A DNA stretch of 64,000 nucleotides from JBGTSJ01 sp041940305 (GTDB taxonomy: Bacteria; Planctomycetota; Planctomycetia; Planctomycetales; Planctomycetaceae). Shown piece after piece: positions 26,083 to 34,532 of this stretch. The stretch spans positions 62,001-126,000 of the forward strand of contig JBGTSJ010000017.1 in the NCBI GenBank assembly GCA_041940305.1, read 5' to 3'. The notes beneath the pieces are model-generated. The model was not told where the DNA came from. It ran no database searches and was given only the letters and a program-made list of their open reading frames with translations. The translations under genes and the position numbers were made by a program. Position 1 is the first letter of the stretch. Every line of letters starts with the position of its first letter.

Positions 26083-27213
26083 TCAGGGCGGCGCTTCGTG
26101 CCCGCCGCCCGATTCGCCGCTCGACCCATGTCGGAACTGTGCCAGGCGAATCGCCGTCTGCAAAGCCGCCGTCATCCCGCCGGCCCGCGCCCTTCCCTGC
26201 CAGGCGATGTCGAACGCAGTTCCCTGCGTCGGACTCGTGCGGATGATCGGGAGGCCGAGCGTCACGTTGACGGCCTGATGAAACGCGATCAGCTTGAGCG
26301 CGATGTGGCCCTGGTCGTGGTACATCGCGACCACGCCGTCAAATTCGCCTTCCACCGCTCGCTTCAGCAGCGTGTCCGCGGGGTACGGTCCCTGCGCGTT
26401 GATGGAGGCCTCTTGAGAAACCCGGTTTCTTGAAGAAACCGGGTTTCCGGTAGCGCTCGCGCGCCGCACGGCCGGCTCAATAATGCCCGACTCCTCATCC
26501 CCGAACAGCCCCCCCTCTCCCGCATGCGGATTGAGCGCGCACACGCCCACTCGCGGCGACGCGCAGCCGACGCGCCGCATGAAATCGTCCACCAGCCGGA
26601 TCGTCTTCTCCACCCCCTCCGTCGTGATCTGCCCCGCGACGCTGGCGATCGACGTGTGCAGCGTGACGTGGGCCACTCCCAGGCCGTGCGGACCGGCGAC
26701 GATTTCTCCGGGCGGCAGATAGAGCATCATCGCGAACTCGTGGACCCCGCAGACTTGGGCGAGGATCTCGGTATGGCCGGGATAATCGTGTCCGGCGTGA
26801 TGCAGTGCGAGCTTGTTGAGCGGAGCCGTGACAATCGCATCAATCTCTCCGCTGAGCGCGGCTCGAGCCCCAGCCATCAGTGCCTCATACGCCGCGTGAC
26901 CGGCGCGGGGATCGACGGCGCCCGGAGGAACCTGCGACGCATCATCCCCCGCCGGGTTGAGGCAGGGAATGCCGTCATTCACCCCACAGGCCTCGGCGAT
27001 CGAAGTCACCTCAATCACGCTCAATCCAGTGCCCGCCAGCTCCCCCGCCCGCCGCAGCACCGCAGGATGTCCAAACACGACCGGACGGCATGCGCGGCCC
27101 ACTTCAGAGTTCGCCAGTGCGCGCGCCACAATCTCCGGTCCGACGCCTGCGACGTCGCCGAGAGTGAGGCCGATCCGGGGGATAAACGCATTGTGCGTCA
27201 TGTTCGCGGTCAA
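26083..27213 (-). CDS. pdxA: 4-hydroxythreonine-4-phosphate dehydrogenase with inserted palindrome
   Basis: Cytoplasmic enzyme of 376 residues in the DXP-dependent route to pyridoxal phosphate; it oxidises 4-phosphohydroxy-threonine. Family motifs are RIGLTLGDVAGVGPEI, TAPLNKLALHHAGHDYPGHTEIL (metal-binding His), GVCALNPHAGEGGLFGDEE and VAMYHDQGHIALKL (second metal His). Between ALNPHAGEGG and the conserved GPYPADT a roughly 13-residue insertion (NPVSSRNRVSQEA) is encoded by a perfect palindrome (26417-26447). The frame remains open and the insertion lies in a loop region, so the enzyme may be active. It is divergent from nfo with a 181-base gap. MTANMTHN offers two possible starts 12 bases apart. 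Confidence 0.93.
   Translation of the reverse strand: MTANMTHNAFIPRIGLTLGDVAGVGPEIVARALANSEVGRACRPVVFGHPAVLRRAGELAGTGLSVIEVTSIAEACGVNDGIPCLNPAGDDASQVPPGAVDPRAGHAAYEALMAGARAALSGEIDAIVTAPLNKLALHHAGHDYPGHTEILAQVCGVHEFAMMLYLPPGEIVAGPHGLGVAHVTLHTSIASVAGQITTEGVEKTIRLVDDFMRRVGCASPRVGVCALNPHAGEGGLFGDEESGIIEPAVRRASATGNPVSSRNRVSQEASINAQGPYPADTLLKRAVEGEFDGVVAMYHDQGHIALKLIAFHQAVNVTLGLPIIRTSPTQGTAFDIAWQGRARAGGMTAALQTAIRLAQFRHGSSGESGGGHEAPP
26417..26447. repeat. perfect 31-bp palindrome inside pdxA
   Basis: The arms gaaacccggtttctt (26417-26431) and aagaaaccgggtttc (26433-26447) are exact reverse complements around a single G. They lie in frame inside pdxA and encode part of an extra loop. The sequence resembles dispersed palindromic repeats of bacterial genomes. 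Whether other copies exist in this genome cannot be seen here. Confidence 0.95.
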
Positions 27214-27394
27214 TGTGCCAGCTGGCCTCCAGACCGGATTTCACCACAAAGACACCAAGGACACAAAGACTCCTGCCCCCTGGCGACTTGTTGCTCTCAC
27301 TTGTTGCATGCGGGTGCCAGTTCAACGGCAAGCTGGTATGGTCTCGTGCAGGTCATCGAATCGAATTCACTTGATGGTAGGAGGAACCGCACCG

Positions 27395-28324
27395 ATGCCG
27401 CTCCTCGGCGCCCACATGTCCATCGCCGGAGGCTACTACAAGGCCGTCGACGCCGCCGCGCAGTTCGGCATGGACACCGTTCAGATCTTCACGAAGAACA
27501 ACAACCAGTGGCGGGCCAAGCCGTTGTCCGATGAGGATGTCCGGCTGTTCCGGGAGGCGCTGGCGCGGACGGGAGTCCGCAAGCCGTGCGCGCATGACAG
27601 CTACCTCATCAATCTCGCCAGCCCCGATGACGCCCTGTGGGAGAAGTCCACGGCGGCCTTCATCGAAGAGCTCCAGCGTGCGGAGGCGCTCGGGTTGCTG
27701 GGCGTCGTGATGCATCCGGGTTCGTTCGTCATCAGCGACGAGGAGGCGGGGCTCGCGCGCGTCGTGCAGGGGCTGGACATCGCCTGCCGGAAAACGAAGG
27801 GCGCCGCGATCGAAGTGTGGCTGGAAGTCACGGCGGGGCAGGGAACCAACCTGGGGCATCGGTTCGAGCACCTCGCCTACATCATCGAGCACACGAAATA
27901 CCCCGAGCGCATGGGCGTCTGCGTAGACACCTGCCATATCTTCGCGGCCGGCTATCCCCTCGGGACCGATGCCGAGTACGAGGCGACGGTCCGTGAGCTG
28001 GACCGCGTCATCGGCCTCGACCGCATCCGCGCCTTTCACCTCAACGACAGCAAGCGCGAACTCGGCAGCCGCGTGGACCGCCACGCTCACATCGGCGAAG
28101 GGCACATCGGCCTCGAACCATTCCGCCGCGTCCTCAACGACAAACGGTTCGCCGACCTGCCGATGTACCTCGAAACGAACAAGGAGACGCGGGACGGCGA
28201 AGAGATGGACGCCGTCAACATGCGCACGCTGCGTGATCTCGCCGGCCCCGGAAAGAAGACAGCGAAAAGAAGTCGCGGAAGCGCCAAGGCTGCGAAGAAG
28301 AAGGTCAAAAAGTCACCCGCTTAG
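27395..28324 (+). CDS. nfo: deoxyribonuclease IV (AP endonuclease IV)
   Basis: DNA-repair enzyme of 309 residues that cuts at abasic sites. Endonuclease IV motifs are present: LLGAHMSIAGG at the N-terminus, VQIFTKNNNQW, GVVMHPGSF, LEVTAGQGTNLGHRF, GVCVDTCHIFAAGY, FHLNDSKRELGSRVDRHAHIGEGHIG and YLETNKET. These contribute the His, Asp and Glu ligands of the three-zinc site. The start at 27395 follows a strong AGGAGG-like site and matches the family N-terminus; the open frame back to 26957 overlaps pdxA and is rejected. A lysine-rich 25-residue C-terminal tail may bind DNA. Confidence 0.96.
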   Translation: MPLLGAHMSIAGGYYKAVDAAAQFGMDTVQIFTKNNNQWRAKPLSDEDVRLFREALARTGVRKPCAHDSYLINLASPDDALWEKSTAAFIEELQRAEALGLLGVVMHPGSFVISDEEAGLARVVQGLDIACRKTKGAAIEVWLEVTAGQGTNLGHRFEHLAYIIEHTKYPERMGVCVDTCHIFAAGYPLGTDAEYEATVRELDRVIGLDRIRAFHLNDSKRELGSRVDRHAHIGEGHIGLEPFRRVLNDKRFADLPMYLETNKETRDGEEMDAVNMRTLRDLAGPGKKTAKRSRGSAKAAKKKVKKSPA

Positions 28325-28415
28325 CGGAGAGCCGCAGGCGACCGCGTTGGCGACCGGCCTCGATGAGGATTATCATCAGCGCGCTGGTGCTGATCCGGTC
28401 CCACCTGGCGGCGTC

Positions 28416-30734
28416 ATGAGTTCCAGTTCGCACACTCCCGTCAGCCCGCCCTCGGCTGCCTCAACGGGCGAGAAGACGCACGTCTCGTCCGACCAGGGAG
28501 CCGAAACCTTTTCGCTGCTGGCGAACCACGTCTGCCGCTTCGTCGATGAGTGGGAGGCGCAGCAGGCGCCGCCGTCGATCACCGACTTTCTGCCGGCCGA
28601 CTCCGCCCTGCGGCGGACCGTCCTCGTCGAACTGATCAAGAGCGACCTCGAATACCGCTGGGTGCAGTTCAACATCCCCAAGCGCCTCGAGGAATACCGG
28701 ACCGAGTTCCCCGAGTTGGCCGACCAGCGGGGCGTCCCGGCCGATCTGATCTACGAGGAGTTTCTGGTCCGCCGAGCCAGCGGCCTGCAGGTCGACCCTC
28801 AGGAGTATCTCGAAGAATTCCCCGAACACGCCGCCACGCTGCAGCAGCTCCTGGGGATCGGCGACGACTACCGCTCGACGACGATCGTCAAACGGGGCGT
28901 CATGCAGACGCTTGACGCCGTCGAACCCGGAGAAACGCTCGACGACTTCGAACTGCTCGTCGGCCTGGGGAAAGGGGCCTTCGCGAAGGTTTTCCTCGCG
29001 CGGCAGAAATCGATGCAGCGCCTCGTGGCGGTCAAAGTCTCTGCGGACTCCGGCACCGAACCGCAGACGCTCGCCCAGCTGGATCACGATTCGATCGTCC
29101 GCGTCTTCGATCAGCGCGTCCTGCCTGAGCGCGGACTGCGGCTGCTCTACATGCAATACGTCCCCGGCGGCACCCTGCAGAGCGTGGTGCATCGCGCGCG
29201 GGAGACTCCTCCCCAGCAGCGTTGCGGCCAGTTGCTGCTCGACGTCGTCGATGCGGCCCTCGAACACCGCGGCGAACTGAGACCCAGCGGCTCCCCGCTG
29301 CGCAAGAAACTGGCCGCCATGTCCTGGCCGGAAACGATTGCCTGGCTGGGGACCCGAATGGCGGAAGCCCTCCAGTACGCGCACAAGAAGGGGGTTCTGC
29401 ATCGCGACGTCAAACCGGCCAATGTCCTGTTGACCGCCGATGCCGAGCCGAAGCTGGCGGACTTCAACATCAGTTACAGCGACAAGGTCAGCGGCGCAAC
29501 GCCGGCGGCCTACTTCGGCGGGAGCCTTGCGTACATGTCGCCGGAGCAGCTGGAGGCCTTTCATCCCGCGCATGAGCGGCAGGCCCAGGATCTCGACGGC
29601 CGGTCGGACATCTACTCGCTCGGCGTGGTGCTTTGCGAATTGCTGATGGGTTCCCGACCGTTCAGTGAGCAGCCTCCCGATGGCGACTGGCAGTGGATGC
29701 TGGACCGCATGATCAGCACCCGCCTGGATACGAAGCGGCCCGTCTCGCAGAAGCTCGCGGACCGCGGCATCCCCACGCCGCAGGATTGTCCCGCCACGCT
29801 CAAGCGCGTCCTCGACCGCTGCCTCGCACCGAACCCCGCCGATCGCTGGCAGACCCCCGCCGAACTGGCGCGACAATTGTCGATCTGCCTCGACCCCCAG
29901 GCCCGCGAACTCGTTGACCCGGTCGAAGACGAAGCCCACAGCTGGCGGCGCACGTTTGCGATTCCCATCCTGATCTCGATGCTGCTCGTTCCGAGCGGCC
30001 TCGCGGGCATCTACAACTGGATCTACAACCACAACCTGCTCAAGCACGAGCCGAACGCCGAGCAACTGCTGCCGGTCTTTTACACCACAGCGAACTGGGT
30101 CAACGCGGTCGCGTTTCCGATCGGCATCGGCATCGGGGTCTATATGACGGCCCGCGTCGTCAACGGCGTCAAGGCCGCTCATGCCAATCGCAAGCGGCCC
30201 AGGGAAGTGGACGCCGCTCGACGAATCGACTGTCTCAGGCTGGGGGAACGTTCGTCGCTGATCTGCCTGGCGATGTGGGTCACATCCGGACTGACCTACC
30301 CGATCGCGCTCCACCTTGCCGTTGGCGACGTGCGGCCGCAGGTGTATGCGCTGTTCATCGGCTCCCTCACCATCTGCGGGCTGATCGCGGCGTCTTATCC
30401 GTTCTTTCTCGTCTCCTATTCCTGCGTCCGGCGGCTGTACCCCACGTATCTGCAATGCGGCGTGTGCGACGAGTCCGACGTCCGCGAACTCCAAAGGCTG
30501 CAGCAGCGGCTCCCCCTCTACTTCGGCGGCGTCTTTACGGTTCCGCTCCTCGCGATCATCGGGCTGCTGGCCGCCGCGCGACTGGACCAGGGCACTCAGG
30601 AGACGACCACGACGTTTGTCGTCGCATTCGGCGGCATCGCAGCCGGGATCCCCACCTACGCTCTGTTCCGCAAACTCTCAGCCAATCTGGCCGCACTCTC
30701 ACGAGTTGTGGCGGCCGCCGAAGAACAGGCGTAA
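28416..30734 (+). CDS. Ser/Thr protein kinase with six-helix membrane domain and DFN motif
   Basis: Protein of 772 residues. Residues 1-165 form a helical N-terminal region. The kinase domain starts at about 176: Gly-rich loop GLGKGAFAKV, Lys in VAVKVSA, catalytic loop HRDVKPAN (329-336), activation segment start DFN (349-351) where DFG is usual, and MSPEQLE. The segment between the Lys strand and LDHDSIV is short, so helix C is truncated. After residue 515 about six hydrophobic helices follow, an unusually large membrane part instead of the common single anchor and sensor. The start at ATG 28416 is chosen where the Ser-rich N-terminus begins; the frame upstream overlaps nfo. The ligand or signal is unknown. 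Confidence 0.88.
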   Translation: MSSSSHTPVSPPSAASTGEKTHVSSDQGAETFSLLANHVCRFVDEWEAQQAPPSITDFLPADSALRRTVLVELIKSDLEYRWVQFNIPKRLEEYRTEFPELADQRGVPADLIYEEFLVRRASGLQVDPQEYLEEFPEHAATLQQLLGIGDDYRSTTIVKRGVMQTLDAVEPGETLDDFELLVGLGKGAFAKVFLARQKSMQRLVAVKVSADSGTEPQTLAQLDHDSIVRVFDQRVLPERGLRLLYMQYVPGGTLQSVVHRARETPPQQRCGQLLLDVVDAALEHRGELRPSGSPLRKKLAAMSWPETIAWLGTRMAEALQYAHKKGVLHRDVKPANVLLTADAEPKLADFNISYSDKVSGATPAAYFGGSLAYMSPEQLEAFHPAHERQAQDLDGRSDIYSLGVVLCELLMGSRPFSEQPPDGDWQWMLDRMISTRLDTKRPVSQKLADRGIPTPQDCPATLKRVLDRCLAPNPADRWQTPAELARQLSICLDPQARELVDPVEDEAHSWRRTFAIPILISMLLVPSGLAGIYNWIYNHNLLKHEPNAEQLLPVFYTTANWVNAVAFPIGIGIGVYMTARVVNGVKAAHANRKRPREVDAARRIDCLRLGERSSLICLAMWVTSGLTYPIALHLAVGDVRPQVYALFIGSLTICGLIAASYPFFLVSYSCVRRLYPTYLQCGVCDESDVRELQRLQQRLPLYFGGVFTVPLLAIIGLLAAARLDQGTQETTTTFVVAFGGIAAGIPTYALFRKLSANLAALSRVVAAAEEQA

Positions 30735-30982
30735 CCCTCACGCCTCTGATCTCACATTGAACCGGAAGCCACCAATGAGCCGCGACCGGCAGGGAGCGGA
30801 CGCAATAACCCGTAGCGAGCGGACGCAGCAACCCCTTCCTGCCGGGCGCGGCGCGTCGCCGCGCTCCCCATCCGATATTGACCCCAAATCGCTAGCTGGC
30901 GTAAGTTTCCGCGCCGATGCGGTCTGCCGAAGCAGTGGCAGACCTCCATGATCATCGGCGAACCCACGCAGGGAGGCTTGGG

Positions 30983-32095
30983 GTGTCGAGCGGATCGGAC
31001 TCACGGACGACGGGCCACCGTGCGCGAACTTCGCCGCGCGACGCCGGCGGTCCGCACTTTGAGCCCCGCTCGCTGGAATCGCACCGCTCGCCCGTCGCCG
31101 GTCGCATCGGCCTGCCGACCTGCTGGGGCCTCTCCATTGGCGTCGCCGGAATGCTCAGCCAGATGCGCGGGCTGGCGTCCGCGGTCGGACACCACTTCGA
31201 GCCTCGCCGCACCCGGCTGAACAAACCCTGGCGGTGGATGCCCCTCTCGCTCATTCCCCGCACGTTCGACGTCGTCGAAGACGGCCGCAAGCTGGACGTC
31301 GACCACCCCCCCCGGCTGATCATCGCCTGCGGCCGGCACAGCGTCATCCCGGCCATCCGCTTCAAGCGCGAATGGGGCAACCAGCTCTGCACGGTCTTCA
31401 TCCAGGATCCGATCGTCGCCTCCGGCAACTTCGACGTCGTCATCGCTCCCGCGCACGACGAAGTCGAAGGCCCCAACGTCGTCCAGACGCTCGGCGCCCT
31501 CCATCCGATCACCGAGGAGCTGCTGCACGCAGCGCGCGAGAGCGAGCTGGCCCGCAGTTTTCAGCAGCACGACGAACGGATCCTCACCGTGCTGCTGGGC
31601 GGGCCGAATCGGTACTACGGCTGGACTCAGGCGGACACGAACCGGCTCATCGACAAACTCTATGCCGTCGTGGACCGCGACGAGGTGCGCCTGATCATCG
31701 TCGCCTCGCGACGCACGCCCGCGCCGATCAGCCAGCGGCTGCATGACGAATTCGGCAAGCGGCATCACGTCTGGTCCGGCGGCGAGACCAATCCGTACCT
31801 GGCGGCCCTCAGCATTGCGGACTGGATCATCGTCACTGGCGATTCGGTCTCGATGGCGAGCGAGGCCGCCGCCACCGGTCGCCCCGTCTACATCGAACAC
31901 TTAACCGAGCGACTCTCCGCCCGGCGGCATCGCCGCTTCCACGACGGGTTTCGCCGATCCGGCATCACCCGTCCATTCGAGGGGCGTCTTGACCATTGGA
32001 CCTACGTCCCCCCTGACGACGCGGTCCTAGCGGCCGCCGCCGTCCGGGACCGGATGACCGAGCTTAACCTCCCGCTGTCGCAGCAGCCAAACTGA
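30983..32095 (+). CDS. ELM1/GtrOC1 family (DUF1022) protein
   Basis: Protein of 370 residues resembling the mitochondrial-fission ELM1 family, which has a GT-B glycosyltransferase-like fold in bacteria. Recognisable blocks are CWGLSIGVAGMLSQMRGLASAVG near the start, VFIQDPIVASGNFDVVIAPAHDE, TVLLGGPNRYYGWTQADTNRLIDKL, and TGDSVSMASEAAATGRPVYIE near the C-terminus, a likely nucleotide-sugar-binding site. A GTG at 30983 is preceded by a good GGGAGG site. The open frame starts at 30917 and the first 50 residues look unstructured, so the true start may be further downstream. It may act in surface glycan synthesis (inference). Confidence 0.8.
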   Translation: MSSGSDSRTTGHRARTSPRDAGGPHFEPRSLESHRSPVAGRIGLPTCWGLSIGVAGMLSQMRGLASAVGHHFEPRRTRLNKPWRWMPLSLIPRTFDVVEDGRKLDVDHPPRLIIACGRHSVIPAIRFKREWGNQLCTVFIQDPIVASGNFDVVIAPAHDEVEGPNVVQTLGALHPITEELLHAARESELARSFQQHDERILTVLLGGPNRYYGWTQADTNRLIDKLYAVVDRDEVRLIIVASRRTPAPISQRLHDEFGKRHHVWSGGETNPYLAALSIADWIIVTGDSVSMASEAAATGRPVYIEHLTERLSARRHRRFHDGFRRSGITRPFEGRLDHWTYVPPDDAVLAAAAVRDRMTELNLPLSQQPN

Positions 32096-32131
32096 TGTAG
32101 CAGGCGATGAATAAGCGACGCAGAGTCACTC

Positions 32132-32200
32132 TAGCCCGAAGCGCAAGCGAGGGAATGAGCGTTCCTCGACAATTCAATCCCTCGCTTACGCCGCGGGCTA
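32132..32200. repeat. inverted repeat upstream of the 2OG oxygenase gene
   Basis: The arms at 32132-32154 (tagcccgaagcgcaagcgag...) and 32178-32200 are reverse complements with a few mismatches over 23 bases, separated by 23 bases. They would form a long hairpin. The element lies after the ELM1-like gene and 54 bases before the next ATG, so it may serve as terminator, leader structure or mobile palindrome. Confidence 0.85.
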
Positions 32201-32254
32201 ATTGAATTGCCTCGAGTGAAGATCCGTGTTCCGTTGTCCCGGAAGAGGTGCTGA

Positions 32255-32878
32255 ATGTCGGTATTGAGAATCGACGAACTGCGGAAGACGCCGCTGGTGC
32301 GCAATCCGTTCGAGCACTGCATTGTGCCGAACTTCATTGACGCCGCCGCGCTGGAGCGGGTGGAACGGGATTTCCCGCAGATCGACAAGGGAGGCAGCTT
32401 CCCCCTCTCTTCCCTGAGCTACGGCGGAGGGTTTCAGGAACTGGTGGATGCACTGCTGCGGCCGGACGTGCGCGACGCCTTCGCCGAGCACTTCGGTATC
32501 GACCTCACCGACCGCCCGCCAACCCTGACGGTCCGCGGCCGCGCGCGGACTAAGGACGGACAGATCCACATCGACAGCAAGACCAAGCTGATCACGGTCC
32601 TGATCTATCTGAACCGTAACTGGCAGGCCGCCGGCGGCAACCTGCGGCTGCTCCGTTCGCCGGACGACATCGAGGACGTGATCGCCGAAGTGCCGGCCGA
32701 AGCCGGAACCCTCGTCGCCTTCCGCTGCCGGGAAAACGCCTGGCACGGTCACAAGCCCTTCGACGGCGTCCGCCGTTCGATCCAGTTGAACTGGGTCGTC
32801 GACGAATCCGCCGCCCACCGCAGCGAGCGCCGCCACAAGTGGTCCAGCCTCCTCAAGCGCCTCCGCCTCGCCGGGTAA
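32255..32878 (+). CDS. 2OG-Fe(II) oxygenase superfamily protein
   Basis: Soluble protein of 207 residues with the double-stranded beta-helix signature of 2-oxoglutarate/Fe(II) oxygenases. HID in QIHIDSKTKLITVLIYLN supplies the HxD iron ligands, GGNLRLL follows, and the distal His with the Arg for 2-oxoglutarate is in NAWHGHKPFDGVRRSIQLNWV. The N-terminal VRNPFEHCIVPNFID block is typical of prolyl-hydroxylase-like members often linked to glycan or peptide hydroxylation. The substrate is unknown. The gene stands alone between an inverted repeat and two hairpins, so it is probably monocistronic. Confidence 0.85.
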   Translation: MSVLRIDELRKTPLVRNPFEHCIVPNFIDAAALERVERDFPQIDKGGSFPLSSLSYGGGFQELVDALLRPDVRDAFAEHFGIDLTDRPPTLTVRGRARTKDGQIHIDSKTKLITVLIYLNRNWQAAGGNLRLLRSPDDIEDVIAEVPAEAGTLVAFRCRENAWHGHKPFDGVRRSIQLNWVVDESAAHRSERRHKWSSLLKRLRLAG

Positions 32879-32884
32879 GTCGTA

Positions 32885-32901
32885 GGCACACTCCGTGTGC
32901 C
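32885..32901 (+). terminator. GTAG-led hairpin after the 2OG oxygenase gene
   Basis: Stem ggcacac / gtgtgcc with loop tcc, directly after a GTAG (32882-32885), just past the stop of the preceding gene. There is no T-tract, so it is either a rho-aided stop or a member of the genome's palindrome family. Confidence 0.6.
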
Positions 32902-33017
32902 GTCCGCTGAATCCACGACCACGCTGAGCTTTCTCCGGGGCCAATTTGTGCGGACTGCACAAATCCGCTCCGACACCCGTTCGCATAGGACAGCCAATTG
33001 TCGACCGCACGTCGCCT

Positions 33018-33038
33018 CCGGGTCACAGAGTGACCCGG
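33018..33038 (-). terminator. GTAG-led hairpin between convergent genes
   Basis: Nine-base perfect stem ccgggtcac / gtgacccgg with a three-base loop, preceded on the minus strand by GTAG at 33039-33042. It sits between the convergent genes ending at 32878 and 33061 and so could stop transcription from either side. Confidence 0.65.
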
Positions 33039-33060
33039 CTACTTTCAAGCGAGTTGTCCT

Positions 33061-34335
33061 TTAGCTCCGTGCAAACTGCGACTCGCGTGGCGCCATGTAC
33101 TCAATCTTCAGATGCGGCGTCTCCATCCGCTGCTGGCCGTCGGCCAGACTCTGCAGATTGGCGGCGACCAGCCCGCTCGTCAGCAGCGTCCGCTCCACCG
33201 GATACGGAGCCGTCCCGGTCAGGAACGTCTCCTCCGCCTTGTTCATCAGCGCGGCCGAGTACACGACGTTCGGATTCGGAGGCAGATGAAGCAGCGTGGA
33301 GAACGGCTCCGCTTCTCCTGCGAGGCGTGCGGCGACCGTGAAGTCTTCGACCAGGCCGTTCATCAGCAGCATCGTTCCCTTCAGGCCGTCGGCGTACTCG
33401 ATGCGGTACGCGATGGGATCGGAGACGAACTGCTGCATCTGCTCCGGCGTCGGGTAACGGTCGCTGTAGCTCTCAGCCTGCGCGAGTGTGTGACTGCGCG
33501 ACAGGCAGGCTTCGAACAGCCGCGGGTCCAGTCCGCCGCTCGCCCAGCCCCCTTTTCCCAGTGCCGACCACACCGCGTCGCCCCGCAACGCCTGCACCGC
33601 CGCAACGCCGGTTTCACCCCCCGCCCGCCGCTCGGCAATGCATTGCAGCGACTCCAGGGCATGGAAGTCGTAGATGTCGGTCGGCCCGTAGGCGACGCAG
33701 ACGATCTCCTCGACATTCGCACCGTACGGCAGATCAACAGACGGCATCCGCCACGTCACCGGCAGTGATGACCCGGCGAGAAACGGGAAATCCAGCTCGC
33801 GCGACAGGTCCACCATCTCGCGGGCCCACTCGAAGTTCCAAGAGAGATGCTTGTCGTTGAACACCGGCGTCGCGCGGCCGTCCTCGCGAAACACATCGGT
33901 AATCTGCTTGAACAGTTCATACCGCGGATACTGCTTCTGGCCAATCTCGTTGACCGGATAGCTCCCGTGCTCGCCGATCAGCAGCACCGCATCCACCGCC
34001 AGCCGCTCGCCGCCGCAACGCAGGGCTTCGGCGACGGTGGAGTAAATGGTGAATCCCGACTCCGCGGCCCGGCCGCGGCTGAGGTCCCCCTCCGGCTGCT
34101 GATCGACATACGCGGAGACGACGTCGATGGGCGGGCGATGCCACTTTCCCTGCCACGGATAGCCGTCCAGGAATCGCTCAGCCATGTGCCAGGCGTGCGA
34201 GCGGTACGTCCACACGGTGGTGACGATCGCGAGCCGCTTGCGCGCGGCTGCCGTCTGCGCAAAGGCCGAGCTAATCAACGGCACGCTCAACGCTGTGGCG
34301 GCGGCCCCCTGAAGGAAATGGCGGCGAGAGATCAT
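33061..34335 (-). CDS. Tat-exported protein of unknown function
   Basis: Protein of 424 residues with a strong twin-arginine leader (MISRRHFLQGAAATALSVPLISSAFA), so it is exported folded. The mature part begins with RKRLAIVTTVWTYRSHAWHMAERFLDGYP and contains VDAVLLIGEHGSYPVNEIGQKQYPRYELFKQI and VDLPYGANVEEIVCVAYGPTDIYDFHALESLQCI. This pattern recurs in uncharacterised planctomycete secreted proteins and vaguely resembles a Rossmann-like or Gfo/Idh-related fold, but I cannot assign it. The start at 34335 follows a CAGGA site and places RR at residues 4-5. Divergent from the S41-like lipoprotein gene. Confidence 0.8.
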   Translation of the reverse strand: MISRRHFLQGAAATALSVPLISSAFAQTAAARKRLAIVTTVWTYRSHAWHMAERFLDGYPWQGKWHRPPIDVVSAYVDQQPEGDLSRGRAAESGFTIYSTVAEALRCGGERLAVDAVLLIGEHGSYPVNEIGQKQYPRYELFKQITDVFREDGRATPVFNDKHLSWNFEWAREMVDLSRELDFPFLAGSSLPVTWRMPSVDLPYGANVEEIVCVAYGPTDIYDFHALESLQCIAERRAGGETGVAAVQALRGDAVWSALGKGGWASGGLDPRLFEACLSRSHTLAQAESYSDRYPTPEQMQQFVSDPIAYRIEYADGLKGTMLLMNGLVEDFTVAARLAGEAEPFSTLLHLPPNPNVVYSAALMNKAEETFLTGTAPYPVERTLLTSGLVAANLQSLADGQQRMETPHLKIEYMAPRESQFARS

Positions 34336-34532
34336 GGAAGAATCCTGCTGGCTTAAAAACATCCGCGATCAGCGTACCGACTGCCAGTTCTCATAAAAAG
34401 TCGCTTGTGCGAAATTCAACCCTGCTGGCTGTCCCAGGAATCACTGCGAGGATCGATTCAACGATTGACGAGCGAATCAGCGGTGGCGTACGGTTCGCGC
34501 AGTGTGGGTGAACGCTCGAGGGAAACAATGTC

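Noticed and set aside
28461..30494. 677-codon minus-strand open frame
   Set aside because: Lies opposite the membrane Ser/Thr kinase, whose catalytic motifs are intact; typical GC-rich antisense frame.
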